A stretch of 64,000 nucleotides of DNA, from positions 62,001 through 126,000 of the forward strand of contig JAPDOI010001170.1 of the NCBI GenBank assembly GCA_029168955.1. Direction: 5' to 3'. A program made the translations under genes and the position numbers. How positions within the stretch are numbered: position 1 is the stretch's first letter; every line of letters begins with the position of its first letter. The notes under the pieces were generated by a model. It did not search any database, was not told the origin of the DNA, and was given only the letters and a program-made list of their open reading frames with translations. Positions 15,611 through 26,042 of the stretch are shown here, piece by piece. Source of the DNA: Aplectana chamaeleonis (Eukaryota; Nematoda; Chromadorea; Rhabditida; Cosmocercidae).

Positions 15611-18600
15611 GACTTACTTACTTGACTTAATCGGTTGGCTTTCGCCTGACGCGGTCATTCCGCATCTTCACCGAGGTGTGCCGTCCTAGAAGTCAGCCGT
15701 GTCCATTTTTCACGGTCTTCAGCCACAATTTGAACACATTCCATCCAGCTGTCACTATTCCATTTCCTGCGAAACGAAACATCGCGCCTGAACTGTCTTT
15801 CGATGCCGAGTCACATTAAATCCTCTTTAACCACATCCGTCAGAACTTTCGCCTACGCCCAGGTGGCCGTTTCCAGACAGGATTTGGAAGCATTTTTAAA
15901 GCGTGTTGTACGAGACGATCCGGCGTTCTTCTTAGTATATGCCCGAGCAGTCGAAGTCGACTCTCCATTTCTGCTTGAGATGGCGTTAGGAGATGCTGGC
16001 ACCTCCCTCGTGTCAAGCGTTGATGTACTGCGTCGATTTCCTTGTAAAGGTCTTCGTTATGGCATACACGCGGCCAGAAATATCCAAGCAAACGCCTAAA
16101 AGCTTCCTCTCCGTGCAATCAACCTTTCCATCTGCGTTTTCGGTGCTGCCCGTCTCCGATCCGTACATCATGATAGGGCGAATAGCGGATAGGTAGACGC
16201 GCAACTTGACTTCCTTCGCGATGGTGGTAGACCACAAACACTTGGTTAGAGAATTGAATGCAGACGTAGCTTTCGCACATCGTTTGTCGAATATCCGCTG
16301 CATAACTACCATCGTTCTTCAGCAAACAGCCCAAATAACGAAATCGTCCACCAGTTCGATACGTTGTCCGTCCACACAAACTCCAGTTGAAGGCCTCTGA
16401 GACCCACATCTGCTTGCATTTGTCGGGACGAGACGAAGTCCATAGGCTGCGGCATGCTTCGAAACGAGGTTCACAATCGCTTTGCAGTTTTGCGCTGTTT
16501 TCAGCAGATAACACAATGTCGTCGGCGTACTCCAGGTCGACAAGGGCGTCCTGATGGTGTTGGGGATCACATCCGCAGGAAACTGTTCTGCAACTCTACG
16601 CATGATGTCATCAACGGCGAAGTTGAAAGAAAAGGTCCTGCAACGGCTCCTTGCCTTACTCCTGTTTTCACCTCGAAAGCTGACGTAAATCCGACAGGTG
16701 TACGAACTGCTGCTGTTGTTCCTTTGTTCATGTCCTCGATTAACCGAACATACTTTTCCGGGACTCCATCTGCTCGCAGACCATTGAGCAATCGATCACG
16801 ATGAGGAGAGTCGAACGCGGCTTCAAAGTCCAAAAAGCAAGCTGTAATGGCTTCGAAAAGCGCTGCCACGATTCAATTACTCTTCTCGACGAACACTTGG
16901 TCGATGGTCGATCTTCCAGGTCGAAAACTGGCTTGCTCATCTTTGGTCGTTCCTTCACGATGTTTGATAAGTCGCTCGAGAATGATACGTTCTAAAACCT
17001 TGTACATGACACGAAGTAGAGAGATTCCTCTGTAGTTCTTAGGATCCGTGACGGATAACTTCTTGTGAAGAGGTACGATGATCGCATGTCTCCACGAATC
17101 GGGTATCCTTTCGCTCATCCATATGGCACGGATGGTGTTGGTCATTTCACGAATCCCAGACGGAGGAAGAGCTTTCAGCATTTCAGCAGTGATGTTGTCA
17201 TCTCCACCTGCCTTTCCATTCTTCATTTTCCGGACACAATCCAAACTTCAGACTCAGTCGGCGGTTCCTCACTGACATCGTAATGTGCTTTCTGGACATG
17301 CGGGAGCTCAGGTACTGACGGCGCTGTGGACGATTCAGTAGTGAACTGAGGTAATCCTTCTATGTTGGCAGCGTCGCATCACCAACTGCAACTCCATTGG
17401 TAGTGTTCAAGACAGGAGAACATCTCTTCATATCCCCGCTATACTGTCGTAACAACGTGTAGGCTTTCCCCGGGTTCTTCTCCTCCCAAGCCTTCTCGAA
17501 CTCCTTAGCTCTACACGTCCACTCTCGTTCGCGTCTCACTTTGAAGCTGCCGACGCAACTTCCTCATCAGACGCTTCTCCTCAACGAAGTTTCCTGCAGT
17601 TCGGAGAGCACATACTCTGTTGTAGGTAGATGTTGTTTCTTCTGAGACGTAGGCGAACTTCTTCTTAGGCTGTACAACCGAGGGTGCCTCTTTCGAAGCG
17701 TCCTGGATGCACTTGACAAAAGAATCCGCGTCGCAAAGTTTCTTCTTAGTACGTGCTCCGATGTGAATAGAAACGCGTTGTCGAAAATTCCTTCTGCACT
17801 CTTCATCTCTGAGACTTGTCATGTCAATCCTCTGGAGAGGTTGAGCCCCTCGCTTTCTCTTATGAATCCTCGCAGTGAAGTTCAACAGAACAGGACGGTG
17901 ATCCGAATCGAATCCGACATCCCACACAGCTCTTGATCTTCGAATGTCCGATACTGGAATATTCCTCGTCAGGACATAGTCAAGCTGTAGTTTCAAAGTT
18001 GTAATCTTCCGCTTCCGCTGCTCTTCTGGAGATAGCCGGGTTGGTCCCTGCCGTAAGCTGATGGCGGCGATGATTCCTCTTGAATGTCGATGCAATAATC
18101 AGACCACTGCGTTCACAAAAGTCGACAAGGCGGTAGCCATTGTCCGATGTTTGCTCCACTGGGTAGAACCATTTACCGAGTACTTCGGATTCCTGATCAA
18201 GTCCCATCTTCGCATTTGCGTCAATCCCCACGACAACAGCATGTTGACCAAGGTATCCTGGCCAGCAACGTATTGAGTTCCTCAGAAAACGCATCCTTCG
18301 AATTGTCTTCGGCGGTTTCGGTGGGCGCATGAGCACTCACTATCCACAGATTGAATCCTCTGTGATCCCGCAGTCGTACGAATGTATTCCGGCGACGTTG
18401 AGCCAAACTCCTTGACCATACCATTGAAATCCTTCCTTACAGCTATTGCACAGCCTCGCTCTCCTATCGTCAGCGTTACCGCAGTAGATGGTGTACTCTC
18501 CGACGCTGATGACGGGTCTATCCTTGAGGCGGGTTTCCTGCAAAGCAGCAAACGGTGGATGGAAATGGCTCAGAAGTCTGGATAGCGCAGTTCTTTGGAT

Positions 18601-18876
18601 ATCACTCGACGGCGATCGACAGTTCAGGGTGGCGAAATTGTGGCTTGTGGACAAAGACTCCATGACTCCCTAGGTACGGATCCTAAGGTGTTATGGACCA
18701 GAGGCCTGTAGTGTGCCGGACAGCGACACCTTTATGCAATGTGCGGGATACTTTCGCGATATAGTTGTGCACGCTATATCGCTCGAACGTTCCTGTGTGC
18801 ACTCAAACGTCTGCTGGGTTCAGTAGAAGCAGGGGCACCAACGAGCAGGTACCAACAGACTTGTATACACCCCAGA
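15611..18876 (-). mobile_element. RTE-type LINE, copy 1, near full length, frame-broken
   Basis: Non-LTR retrotransposon that moves by target-primed reverse transcription. Minus-strand frames give, in order: MESLSTSHNFATLNCRSP and ALQETRLKDRPV (endonuclease start), VVVGIDANAKMG and GFDSDHRPVLLNF (endonuclease), then NGKAGGDDNITAEMLKALPP, DPKNYRGISLLRVMYKVLER, TIDQVF and ACFLDFEAAFDSPHRDRLL (RT), VKTGVRQGAVAGPF, and KCLWSTTIAKEVKLRVYLSA. Many frameshifts interrupt it. Foldback-repeat sequence lies on both sides, and CAGAAAGG(G)AAC occurs at 15597-15609 and again near 18872-18884, consistent with a target duplication. The element thus has about 3.27 kb including a 5' leader. The 3' end shows short AAGT-type tail repeats. 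Confidence 0.85.
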
Positions 18877-18877
18877 A

Positions 18878-19430
18878 AGGAACATTCGGGAAAAATATGT
18901 GAAATTTCTTAAAATTTAGCTTCCTGGTAAAGGTGAAAATAGCTTCAAAAATATCTTGACTTATCTTAAAAAAAGATTTGGCGTAAAATAGCCTGGAGTA
19001 ATAAAAAAGCTACAAAATGAAGTGAAATAACAAAAAATGCGATTTGGTGGTTGATCATTTCGCAAGCTTTTCCGTTAAACTTATCAAAACGAAATCAAGT
19101 GCGCAACGGAAACATGAAGCCATTATTGAAAGCTGTAATAAGGGAATGAGCGTGGGTCAAGCTAGGTGAACGCAAAGCTCCGTTCCATATGGTGCTTGAC
19201 TTCGTTTTGATAAGTTTAACGGAGACGATTGTGAAATGATCGACCACCAAATCGTATTTTTGGTTATTTCACTTCATTTCCTAACTTTTTTATTTTTTCC
19301 AGGCTATTTTACGCCAAATCTTTTTTAAGATATTTCAAAATATTTTTGAAACTTTTTTCACCATTAACAAATCGTTACTTTCGAAAGGAAGCTAAATTTC
19401 AAGAAATCACTCATTACAATCGGCCTTGTG
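18878..19430. repeat. Long foldback repeat, copy X, right part with palindrome
   Basis: GGGAAAAATATGTGAAATTTC at 18897 continues the repeat across the RTE insertion. A palindrome then forms: GGCGTAAAATAGCCTGG (about 18980) against CCAGGCTATTTTACGCC (about 19300), and CCGTTAAACTTATCAAAACG against CGTTTTGATAAGTTTAACGG. The arms are ~210 bp around a ~100-bp loop. Confidence 0.8.
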
Positions 19431-19669
19431 TTATGTCAGAGCTACTCCAGGCTGTGTATAACGTCATTCTGCGACGTCGCCGCGTAAATTCGACGCAGCC
19501 CGATTATACATCCTGGTGGCGCGATTTTTCAAGCGGCGCGGCCCGCCGCGCCGCCCAATTTGTTGCCGCGCCGCTCCGCGGCGGAAGTATAAACGACCCC
19601 TTATGGTTCCCGGACAAAGCAGCGCTTTGGACGGTTGTATCATCTTGGGCAAAACTGTAAAAATTCTAC

Positions 19670-19800
19670 GATCTAGAATTTTCGAATATATTCGAAAATC
19701 ATTTTTTTTTCGAATTTCAAATTTTCGAGTATATTCGAAAATCAAAATTTTCGAATATTTTTTTCTATTTTTCGAAAAAAAAATTTTCGAATTCACAAAT
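19670..19800. repeat. TTTTCGAATAT AT-rich array
   Basis: Repeated TCGAATATATTCGAAAATC and TTTTCGAATATTTTTT words. Same AT-rich class as elsewhere in the window. Confidence 0.65.
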
Positions 19801-19884
19801 GATAGTCCGATTTTAAAAATTAGTTTTGAGCTGTCATTTACTGTGACTATCACTTTGTAGAAATATTCATCGGCTTACCACAAT

Positions 19885-20245
19885 GTTAGGCGCTATTCAT
19901 ACGGCACGCGCGGGCGTGGCGTTGATGTACTAATAGCCCCTGACGCGTCGCCCGCGCACCACGCGCGTGATGCCCGCTCCACCATGGTGGCGGCCGTAAC
20001 AACTTTTTCGTCCTTTTCATTATTAATCCGTCTTCAATTTCATTTTGTTTAATAATAATTAGTTTCAGTGCTATCTTCTGCTACTATGATAGTGAACGCA
20101 TGTACAGATTTTGCATGCTCGGCAAAGGGACCCATTTTAATCCGCTCCGCCATAGCGTCGCGCTGGAGTATTCATAGTCTCCGCAAGCGCGTCACGCGCG
20201 TTTAGCATAAGACGCTTGGCTTTAGGCGAGGCTTGACCACCACTA
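19885..20245. repeat. GC-rich inverted-repeat region
   Basis: GGCGCTATTCATACGGCACG (19891) and GGAGTATTCATAGTCTCCGC (20165), with GCGCGGGCG / CGCCCGCGC and CGCGTCACGCGCG words between, suggest a degenerate GC-rich MITE. No ORF. Confidence 0.4.
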
Positions 20246-20549
20246 CTATACCTTTACGGGGAAGCGCCTTATTGCACCCAAGCGCCGAGACCTCCCCCCC
20301 TAAAACCCTGGTTCTGTCCAAATCTGGCCGACAGCTACACAATAAATGCGAAAACGAGAGAAAAAACGGTTTGCGTTGGCTGGCCGTTCAAGCCAGCTTA
20401 TCCCACCAATCGAGCACCCTCACGCAATATTTCACACGATCCAAGCGTGTGAGAGCTTCAAATGGGCCGTGGGGTTAATAGGCCAAGATGGTGCTTTGAT
20501 AGAATGTGATTCACAAAGGTTGATCAGAAAAAAACTTCTAATGCAAAGA

Positions 20550-20790
20550 TGATTGTGCAGTTCGATTATTCGAATTTGAAAAATTCGATTATGCTCTAAA
20601 AAATATTTGAATTTCGAGTATTATTCGGAAGTCTGTTTTTAAATACTCGAATGTCGAATACTATTCGAAACAGCTTTTTACGAAGTATTCGAATTTCGAA
20701 TATTATTTGAAAACCAAAATTTTCGAATTTTGAATGATTCGAAATTCGAAAAATCATTGGAATATTTTTCGAATAATATAATTCGGTCCA
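20550..20790. repeat. TTCGAATATT AT-rich array
   Basis: Loose tandem arrangement of CGAATTTCGAATATTATT-type words in ~60-bp steps. Non-coding. Confidence 0.65.
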
Positions 20791-20799
20791 AAGTATAGT

Positions 20800-21430
20800 T
20801 GTATATGTCCTGATTACCCTTGACCCATGTACTTATCGTCAATGAATCAGAGCCAGTGCCTGCCTCGCCGCGGCCCTAACCTCACCAGATGCTATGCAGC
20901 TACTGTTTCCATCAAACCCTATATGTCCTTGATTAGTTTAATAACATTGTTCACTACGAATTCTTTGCCCACTTTTGAAGGGTTACAGTAGGTTACTGCA
21001 GCCGAGTTAGAATAAACCTACAGTAACTTACCTTAATCTCTCTGAAATCGAAAAAAGGGCTTTGCGCTCGTGATCAGCACCTCGAGGAACCCTTCTTGAC
21101 AAAGTTACATCCGAATCTAGAATGTAAACCTACTACTGTATAGCTATTTTTTAGACCTGTCGTTACTTCCCAGATAAACTGATAGCGGACTTCATAGTTG
21201 TTCCAAGCACCTCACCGTTCTGAACGTAGTTAGGGGAAATCCAACTTCCGGGTCCGAAAAGTGGAATAAGGCCACTAATGCGGTCATGATGGCCTTTTCA
21301 GGAGAGTTTCTTTTATATACTTTTTTTGTATATTATTAACAACTAAATGGTCCGCAGTTAGATCTCCTCGAAGAATATAGCTGCCTCATCCACCCCAGCG
21401 GAATCCGACAGAACGTTCTCCGAAATGTCT
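20800..21430. other. No gene recognised
   Basis: A few TTACAGTAGGTTACTG-like words (20985-21035) recur near 21760. No coding signature. Confidence 0.4.
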
Positions 21431-21439
21431 TTATTTCGT

Positions 21440-22570
21440 CTCGTGGTTGTTTTTACTCTTGCTTTGTTATCCGATTCTCGTGAACTCACAAGGGAATCAC
21501 AATAAGTCATAGTGTCCATTCCAAATGAAATGTAGTTTTCTATAATCATTTTCGGACGACGAGTCCGAATATGTCCATCGCAGTTGCATAGAACCACTCT
21601 GAAAGAAGTTATGAGCGTTTTTCAAAGCTTCGCGGCAAGGTAAGGAACGATACATACACTCCATGGAATTTTGAAGGTGTTTTTAAATTTTCCTCTGGAT
21701 TTTGCTAAAAACATGTATGTAGAGGTAATCTGGGGTTCGCTTGTGGGAGTTTTAAGGTTTACTGTAGGTTACGGTGGGTAACATTTTATTATTATTTCAT
21801 TTATGAGGCAAAACCTACCTCAGTATTCCCATAATCCACAAATGGACATCGAATTCGTCTTCAGCACCCCCACATAGAAACTTTGAGACAAATCTGAGAC
21901 TTCGACCAATTTACCGTATACACACCGTAATCTACAGGAAGCTGTCAAAAGTCGATAAACTGACATCAGGTTCGGGTTCAGCACTCCAAATAACCTCCAG
22001 AGAAATAATTTGAGCATGATCTATAGTAGCACTCCGGAAATCGTCAAAAGTCGCGATTTGCCATGAATTTCTCCCCGATGGGAATCTGTGAACGAATACA
22101 GTCGAAAACTTTGGAAACTCGATAAATGAACCTCAGTTTCGTGATCAGCACCCCAAATAACACTTCTGAGCGAACTTTAAGTCAAATCTGGAATATTTTT
22201 CTAAAACGTTTCGAGAACCCTCTAATGGGTATAAATAAACGCCCAACCGAAAATCCGTGCAAGTCCTAAACGCTGTCAGTCTGCGCAAGGCTTGGAGAAT
22301 GTTCCTTCACCCAAACTTTGCCTAGGGAAGTAGTTTTGGGCGCTGAACACGATTATGAGGTCCGTTTCCGGATTTTCGTAAAAATAATGCGCTTTTTGGA
22401 GGGTACAATAGGTACGAAAATCAGAGAAAAAATGTCTATAACTTTTTTCAGAGTGGGTCCAGGCAGCTGCAATGGGCATAGTCGGACTTCTCGTCCGAAA
22501 ATGGTTATAAAAAAGTGCGCTTCATTTGGAATGGTCACTATGACTTATTGTGGCTCCCTTGTGAGGATAT
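21440..22570. mobile_element. ~1.1-kb inverted-repeat element
   Basis: CACAATAAGTCATAGTGTCC near 21498 pairs with GGTCACTATGACTTATTGTG near 22532. TTTTCGGACGACGAGTCCG (21549) pairs with CGGACTTCTCGTCCGAAAA (22483). The arms are ~150 bp. The interior repeats a CTCGATAAA/ACCTCAG(T)TTCG theme at about 200-bp spacing (21060, 21950, 22110). No transposase seen; likely non-autonomous. Confidence 0.6.
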
Positions 22571-22904
22571 TTTGTATTCGTTCCGCGTTATTGTTACCCT
22601 TCCAAACCGAGATGAGTTTGACACATTATTTTTTCAGCATGGAAATCCTTTTGATGATTCTATCAATATCACTCTTACCTGTCTTCGGCGAGCTAGGTAA
22701 GTTGCACTCGCCTAAGATGAGGTCTTTCATTTGATAAAAAAAAATTGAGGTAGATCAACGTTTATAATGTATGAATAGCTTGATCTCTAACGCCAATATG
22801 GGGCTGGTTATATGAACGATAAAGGCATGGTTCCGCGGTGTAGCTTACCCTGCAACCCTGCTCACTTTTCACCTTATCCCCGCTCACCTTTTTCAGGAGT
22901 GCTA
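22571..22904. other. No gene recognised
   Basis: Ordinary AT-rich spacer between an inverted-repeat element and a 61-bp tandem repeat. No feature supported. Confidence 0.4.
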
Positions 22905-23080
22905 CGCATTCCCTCTTAGATAACAATGGATATCGGACTCCTGCTTACCCTCCGAGGTGTCCTGCACAATTTTCCAAATGAACAGCTGCGGGTCCTCACC
23001 CATACTTCTTTTTTGAGATTTGCTGCATAATTTTCCGGATAGATAGCCATGGACCGCGGACTCCTGTTCGCTAGAGTATA
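22905..23080. repeat. Diverged ~61-bp tandem repeat, site 1
   Basis: About three units of the form GGACTCCTG(C/T)T...CCGAGGTGTCCTGCACAATT then TTCC. The same unit recurs in the same orientation at 25143-25480. Confidence 0.65.
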
Positions 23081-23300
23081 TCAAACGAATTAAAAATTTC
23101 GAATATTCGAATGAACGAATAATTCGAAAAATTGACTCTTTCGAATATTCGAATAAACGAATTTTTCGAAAATTTCACTTTTCGAGTAATCGAATTAACG
23201 AATGATTCAAAGATGTCACTTTTCCGATTAATCGAATTGTTCGAATGATTCAAATACGAACAGTTCGAATATTCGACCGAAATCGCGAGTATTTTCGAAT
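23080..23300. repeat. CGAATATTCGAA AT-rich array
   Basis: Units near 52-60 bp contain TCGAATATTCGAATAAACGA and TTTTCGAAAATT. It directly abuts the 61-bp repeat. A like pair of arrays, in reversed order, lies at 24950-25480. Confidence 0.7.
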
Positions 23301-23994
23301 AAGAAGTACGGACCGAGTACGCATAATCGAACCCCCGTTCGCGGCACTACCAACTTTCCTGACTTTTTTGTATAGTATTATATAGATCAAAGCTACGTCA
23401 ATGTACTTCCACGAAAAAGACATTTCACATTATATCATGAGAGTATTCGAACCAACATATCTCACGGTCTATTAGTAGTCGTTAAACGATACGATCAAAG
23501 TCTCTGGATTTTCTAAAATATCGACCAACAATATCCGAATTTCTTATCAGTTTGGGGTGCTATCTACTCTGGCAAACCATCGCTCGAAGCGGGAACGGAG
23601 AGCGACTCGAGCGACGCTGTCTCTCCGCTCCGAGCGAGGATTAGTCATCTACTCGGGTGACAGCAGCCGCTCTCCGGGCGACAGCAGTCCCGCTCAGGCG
23701 ATCTCGGTCCCAATCGGCACTGCCGTGCCTCTTCGGGCCAATGAGCCTAGCTTCACCGATGGCTTCCCTTCGTTTACTCACTTGTTTCTGCTTCTCTTCG
23801 TCATTCTTATTCCCTCTTCTCCCAGCCCTCATTTTCTTCCTATGCTGTTTCCTCATTTTCCTCCCTTCTTCCGTTAGCTCCTATCGAAAAATGTCTTTCT
23901 CACAACTTGTGTGAGCTTGAATAAAACTTACAAATTATGCGATTGATCGAGGTGGGCAAAGAAAGCTCCACATGGCCATCAGTCTGCCTATGGA
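23301..23994. other. Spacer with a GC-rich block
   Basis: 23560-23760 is GC-rich (GCGACAGCAG, CTCCGAGCGAGG) and has overlapping ORFs on both strands without motifs. The remainder is AT-rich. Confidence 0.35.
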
Positions 23995-24330
23995 GCGCTA
24001 CTCATTTTCCATGACGCGGCGCACGCTTCTCATGGTGCGTGACTCAATTTCCATGACGCGGAGCACGCTTCTCATGGTGCGCGACTCATTTTTCTTGACG
24101 CGGAACACGCTTCTCATAACGAGCGACTCGTTTTCCATGACGCGGCGCACGGTTTTCATGAAGCGTGACTCAGCTTCCATGATACGGAGTACGCTTCTAT
24201 TAATGCGGGACCCATTTTTCATGACATGTAGCACGCTTCTTATAAAGCGTCAGCCATTTTCAATGACGCGGCACACGCTGCGAATTGATGGCCACTCATT
24301 TTACGTGACGCGACGAAAGTTCCTCATAAA
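23995..24330. repeat. 45-bp tandem repeat, about 7.5 units, open on both strands
   Basis: The unit runs ATGACGCGG(C/A)GCACGCTTCT then CATGGTGCGTGACTCATTTTCC. Because 45 is a multiple of three, both strands translate into 15-residue repeats (TRRTLLMVRDSFSM on plus; RVMENESRTMRSVL on minus). No start context or homology supports a protein. Confidence 0.85.
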
Positions 24331-24439
24331 GCGCTCTTTACCTCTCCACAAAGCTCCACGCACCACTAACCACGCCCACATTTTGCAACGAGGAGATTCG
24401 ATCACAGAGGATAAGGACGGAGGATAGCTGAGGCTTCCG

Positions 24440-24949
24440 AAAGCGTAAATACTACAATTGGCAGTGGAATTCCATGCTGGGTCCGTGATTGCAATGTACC
24501 AAGGGACGGTCTGGCTAACACTGCTCGCACTGCTGTCGCCCCTAGAGCGACCGGACAGCGGCCGAGGCTGCTATTCGCACCGGACAGGGTCCGCAGTGCC
24601 AGTTCGCCCCTCGGCCGCTGTCGGGGCGATGACGTCAGAAATGGGAGGAGCCGGTCCCGGTCCGAGCGGTGGTTTGTCTGAGTAAGCGGGGGGGGTCTGT
24701 TGTATCGCACCTGGCAACGCCCATTTTTCCGTGCTGCAATCCTGATTTTGGCAGGGGAGGTAAACCCCGGGTGATGCTCAAATTTAGTGCGGCACGTTAA
24801 ATTGGGGGGGGCAAGTGCATCCAGCCATACTGGCCCCCCACCGCTAAGATAGCACCCAGTTTGGTTGGAGACATTTCACCTTCGGACCGCAGAAAAAATG
24901 GGCATGTGCCGGAGACTCTGCATCCCATTTTTTTCTGGATTTATTCGTT
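24440..24949. other. No gene recognised
   Basis: GC-rich stretch at 24520-24700 with GCGACCGGACAGCGGCCGAG / CTCGGCCGCTGTCGGGGCGA, an inverted pair (24547 and 24611) that may form a hairpin, followed by G-runs. Non-coding. Confidence 0.4.
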
Positions 24950-25135
24950 TATTCGGCCGAATATTCTAATATTGGGCCGTTTGAATATTCGAAAAAATCA
25001 ATTATTCGAAAAATTGACTTCCGAATATTCGAATAAACGAATTATTCGAAAAATTGACTTTTCCGAATAATCGAATTATTCGAATATTCGATTATTCGTC
25101 GATTCGGCCGAATATTCGTTTTCCGAATATTCGTT
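24950..25135. repeat. CGAATATTCG AT-rich array
   Basis: Repeated GAATATTCGAATAAACGAAT and TTATTCGAAAAATTGACTT units of about 55 bp; very similar to 23080-23300. Confidence 0.7.
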
Positions 25136-25142
25136 GACATAC

Positions 25143-25490
25143 TCTACTGTTCACCGTCCGGGATGTCCTGCACAACAGCAACAAGTTCCTTGCTCCTTCT
25201 AACTTTCCGAGGTGTTCTGTTCACTATCGGGTTGCCCGCACCGGGTCACCGCACTCGTCTTCTACAGAAGCTTGCACACTCTCCGACATGTCCTGCACTC
25301 TTTCCAAATAATCAGCACATGGTTTCCTTACTCCTGCTAATTCTGAAAGATGTACTGCGCCCGTTCCCTGATGACCTGCTATCTGTAATCCTGTTCTTCC
25401 TCCTAGGTGTCTACACACTCTTCTTTACGACGAGTCCACTTTCTCCAAGGTTCTGCACACTCTTTGAAGCATCCTGCCCAATTAAGTGAG
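25143..25490. repeat. Diverged ~61-bp tandem repeat, site 2
   Basis: About five units sharing TTCC...CTCCT(T/G)C TAA and CCGA(G/C)(G/A)TGT(C/T)CTGCAC words. A 108-codon ORF across it is Leu/Phe-rich but follows the repeat unit, so it is probably not a protein. Confidence 0.6.
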
Positions 25491-25499
25491 GCACACTTT

Positions 25500-26042
25500 T
25501 CCAAACTCCCTGCGCCCTCCATCCGGTGCTGATCACGCGCTCAAAATCTCCTACTTGCCAACGCTGAGCGATGACAGTCTCGACTGACAAGTGTAGATGG
25601 TGAGCACCGACAGTGAAGAATGAGAAGAGTGACGGCTCACGGCCTACGGTTCACGGCTCACACCATGAAATTCTCTTGAGCTTCCTCGCTGATAAAATTT
25701 TCATTTGAGGACCGTTTCGAGCAAAACGTTGTCGTTGGGTAAATTTGATGTCCCTTCCTACGCGACCTAAAAGAGTTTTTGAATTCAAAATCATTCAGCT
25801 GGTCACTAGGCTGAAGTGAAACCCGCGAAGCGGCTGGAGCGATACATTGATCTGAATCTATTTTGGGTGAAAAGAGGCTCAGTTCAGCTCTTTTCAGGTT
25901 GCGCATACTCATTTACTAAATAATGTTTTGATTCTTTGTCATTTTGTGAACAAAAATTGCTTCCAGTTCTGCATTAGATTGATCGGCGAATGAAAACCTT
26001 GTCTCCGGAGTTCAGAAATATAAACATTAATTGTAAAGAGTA
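25500..26042. other. No gene recognised
   Basis: Contains short direct repeats of TCACGGC(C/T) at 25628-25665. No conserved coding content. Confidence 0.35.

Larger units (their letters stand above)
14517..19603. mobile_element. Composite bounded by perfect 28-bp inverted repeat
   Basis: TAAGGGGTCGTTTATACTTC (first 20 of 28 bases) at 14517-14544 is exactly inverted at 19576-19603. Both ends run into GC-rich palindromic DNA (GGCGCGGCC, GCCGCGCCGCC). A degenerate third copy lies at 14463-14489. A TA occurs at each outer edge. The 5.1-kb interior carries the foldback repeat at 14945-19430 and an RTE element. The span may be one large element or two separate MITE ends. Confidence 0.5.

Noticed and set aside
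22330..22375. Minus-strand LIIVFSAQNYF, again phosphatase-like
   Set aside because: It lies in the arm region of an inverted-repeat element and has no flanking homology.
23557..23877. 106-codon ORF, GC-rich start and hydrophobic end
   Set aside because: Low-complexity composition, overlapping ORF on the other strand, no motif, no splice or signal-peptide context strong enough.
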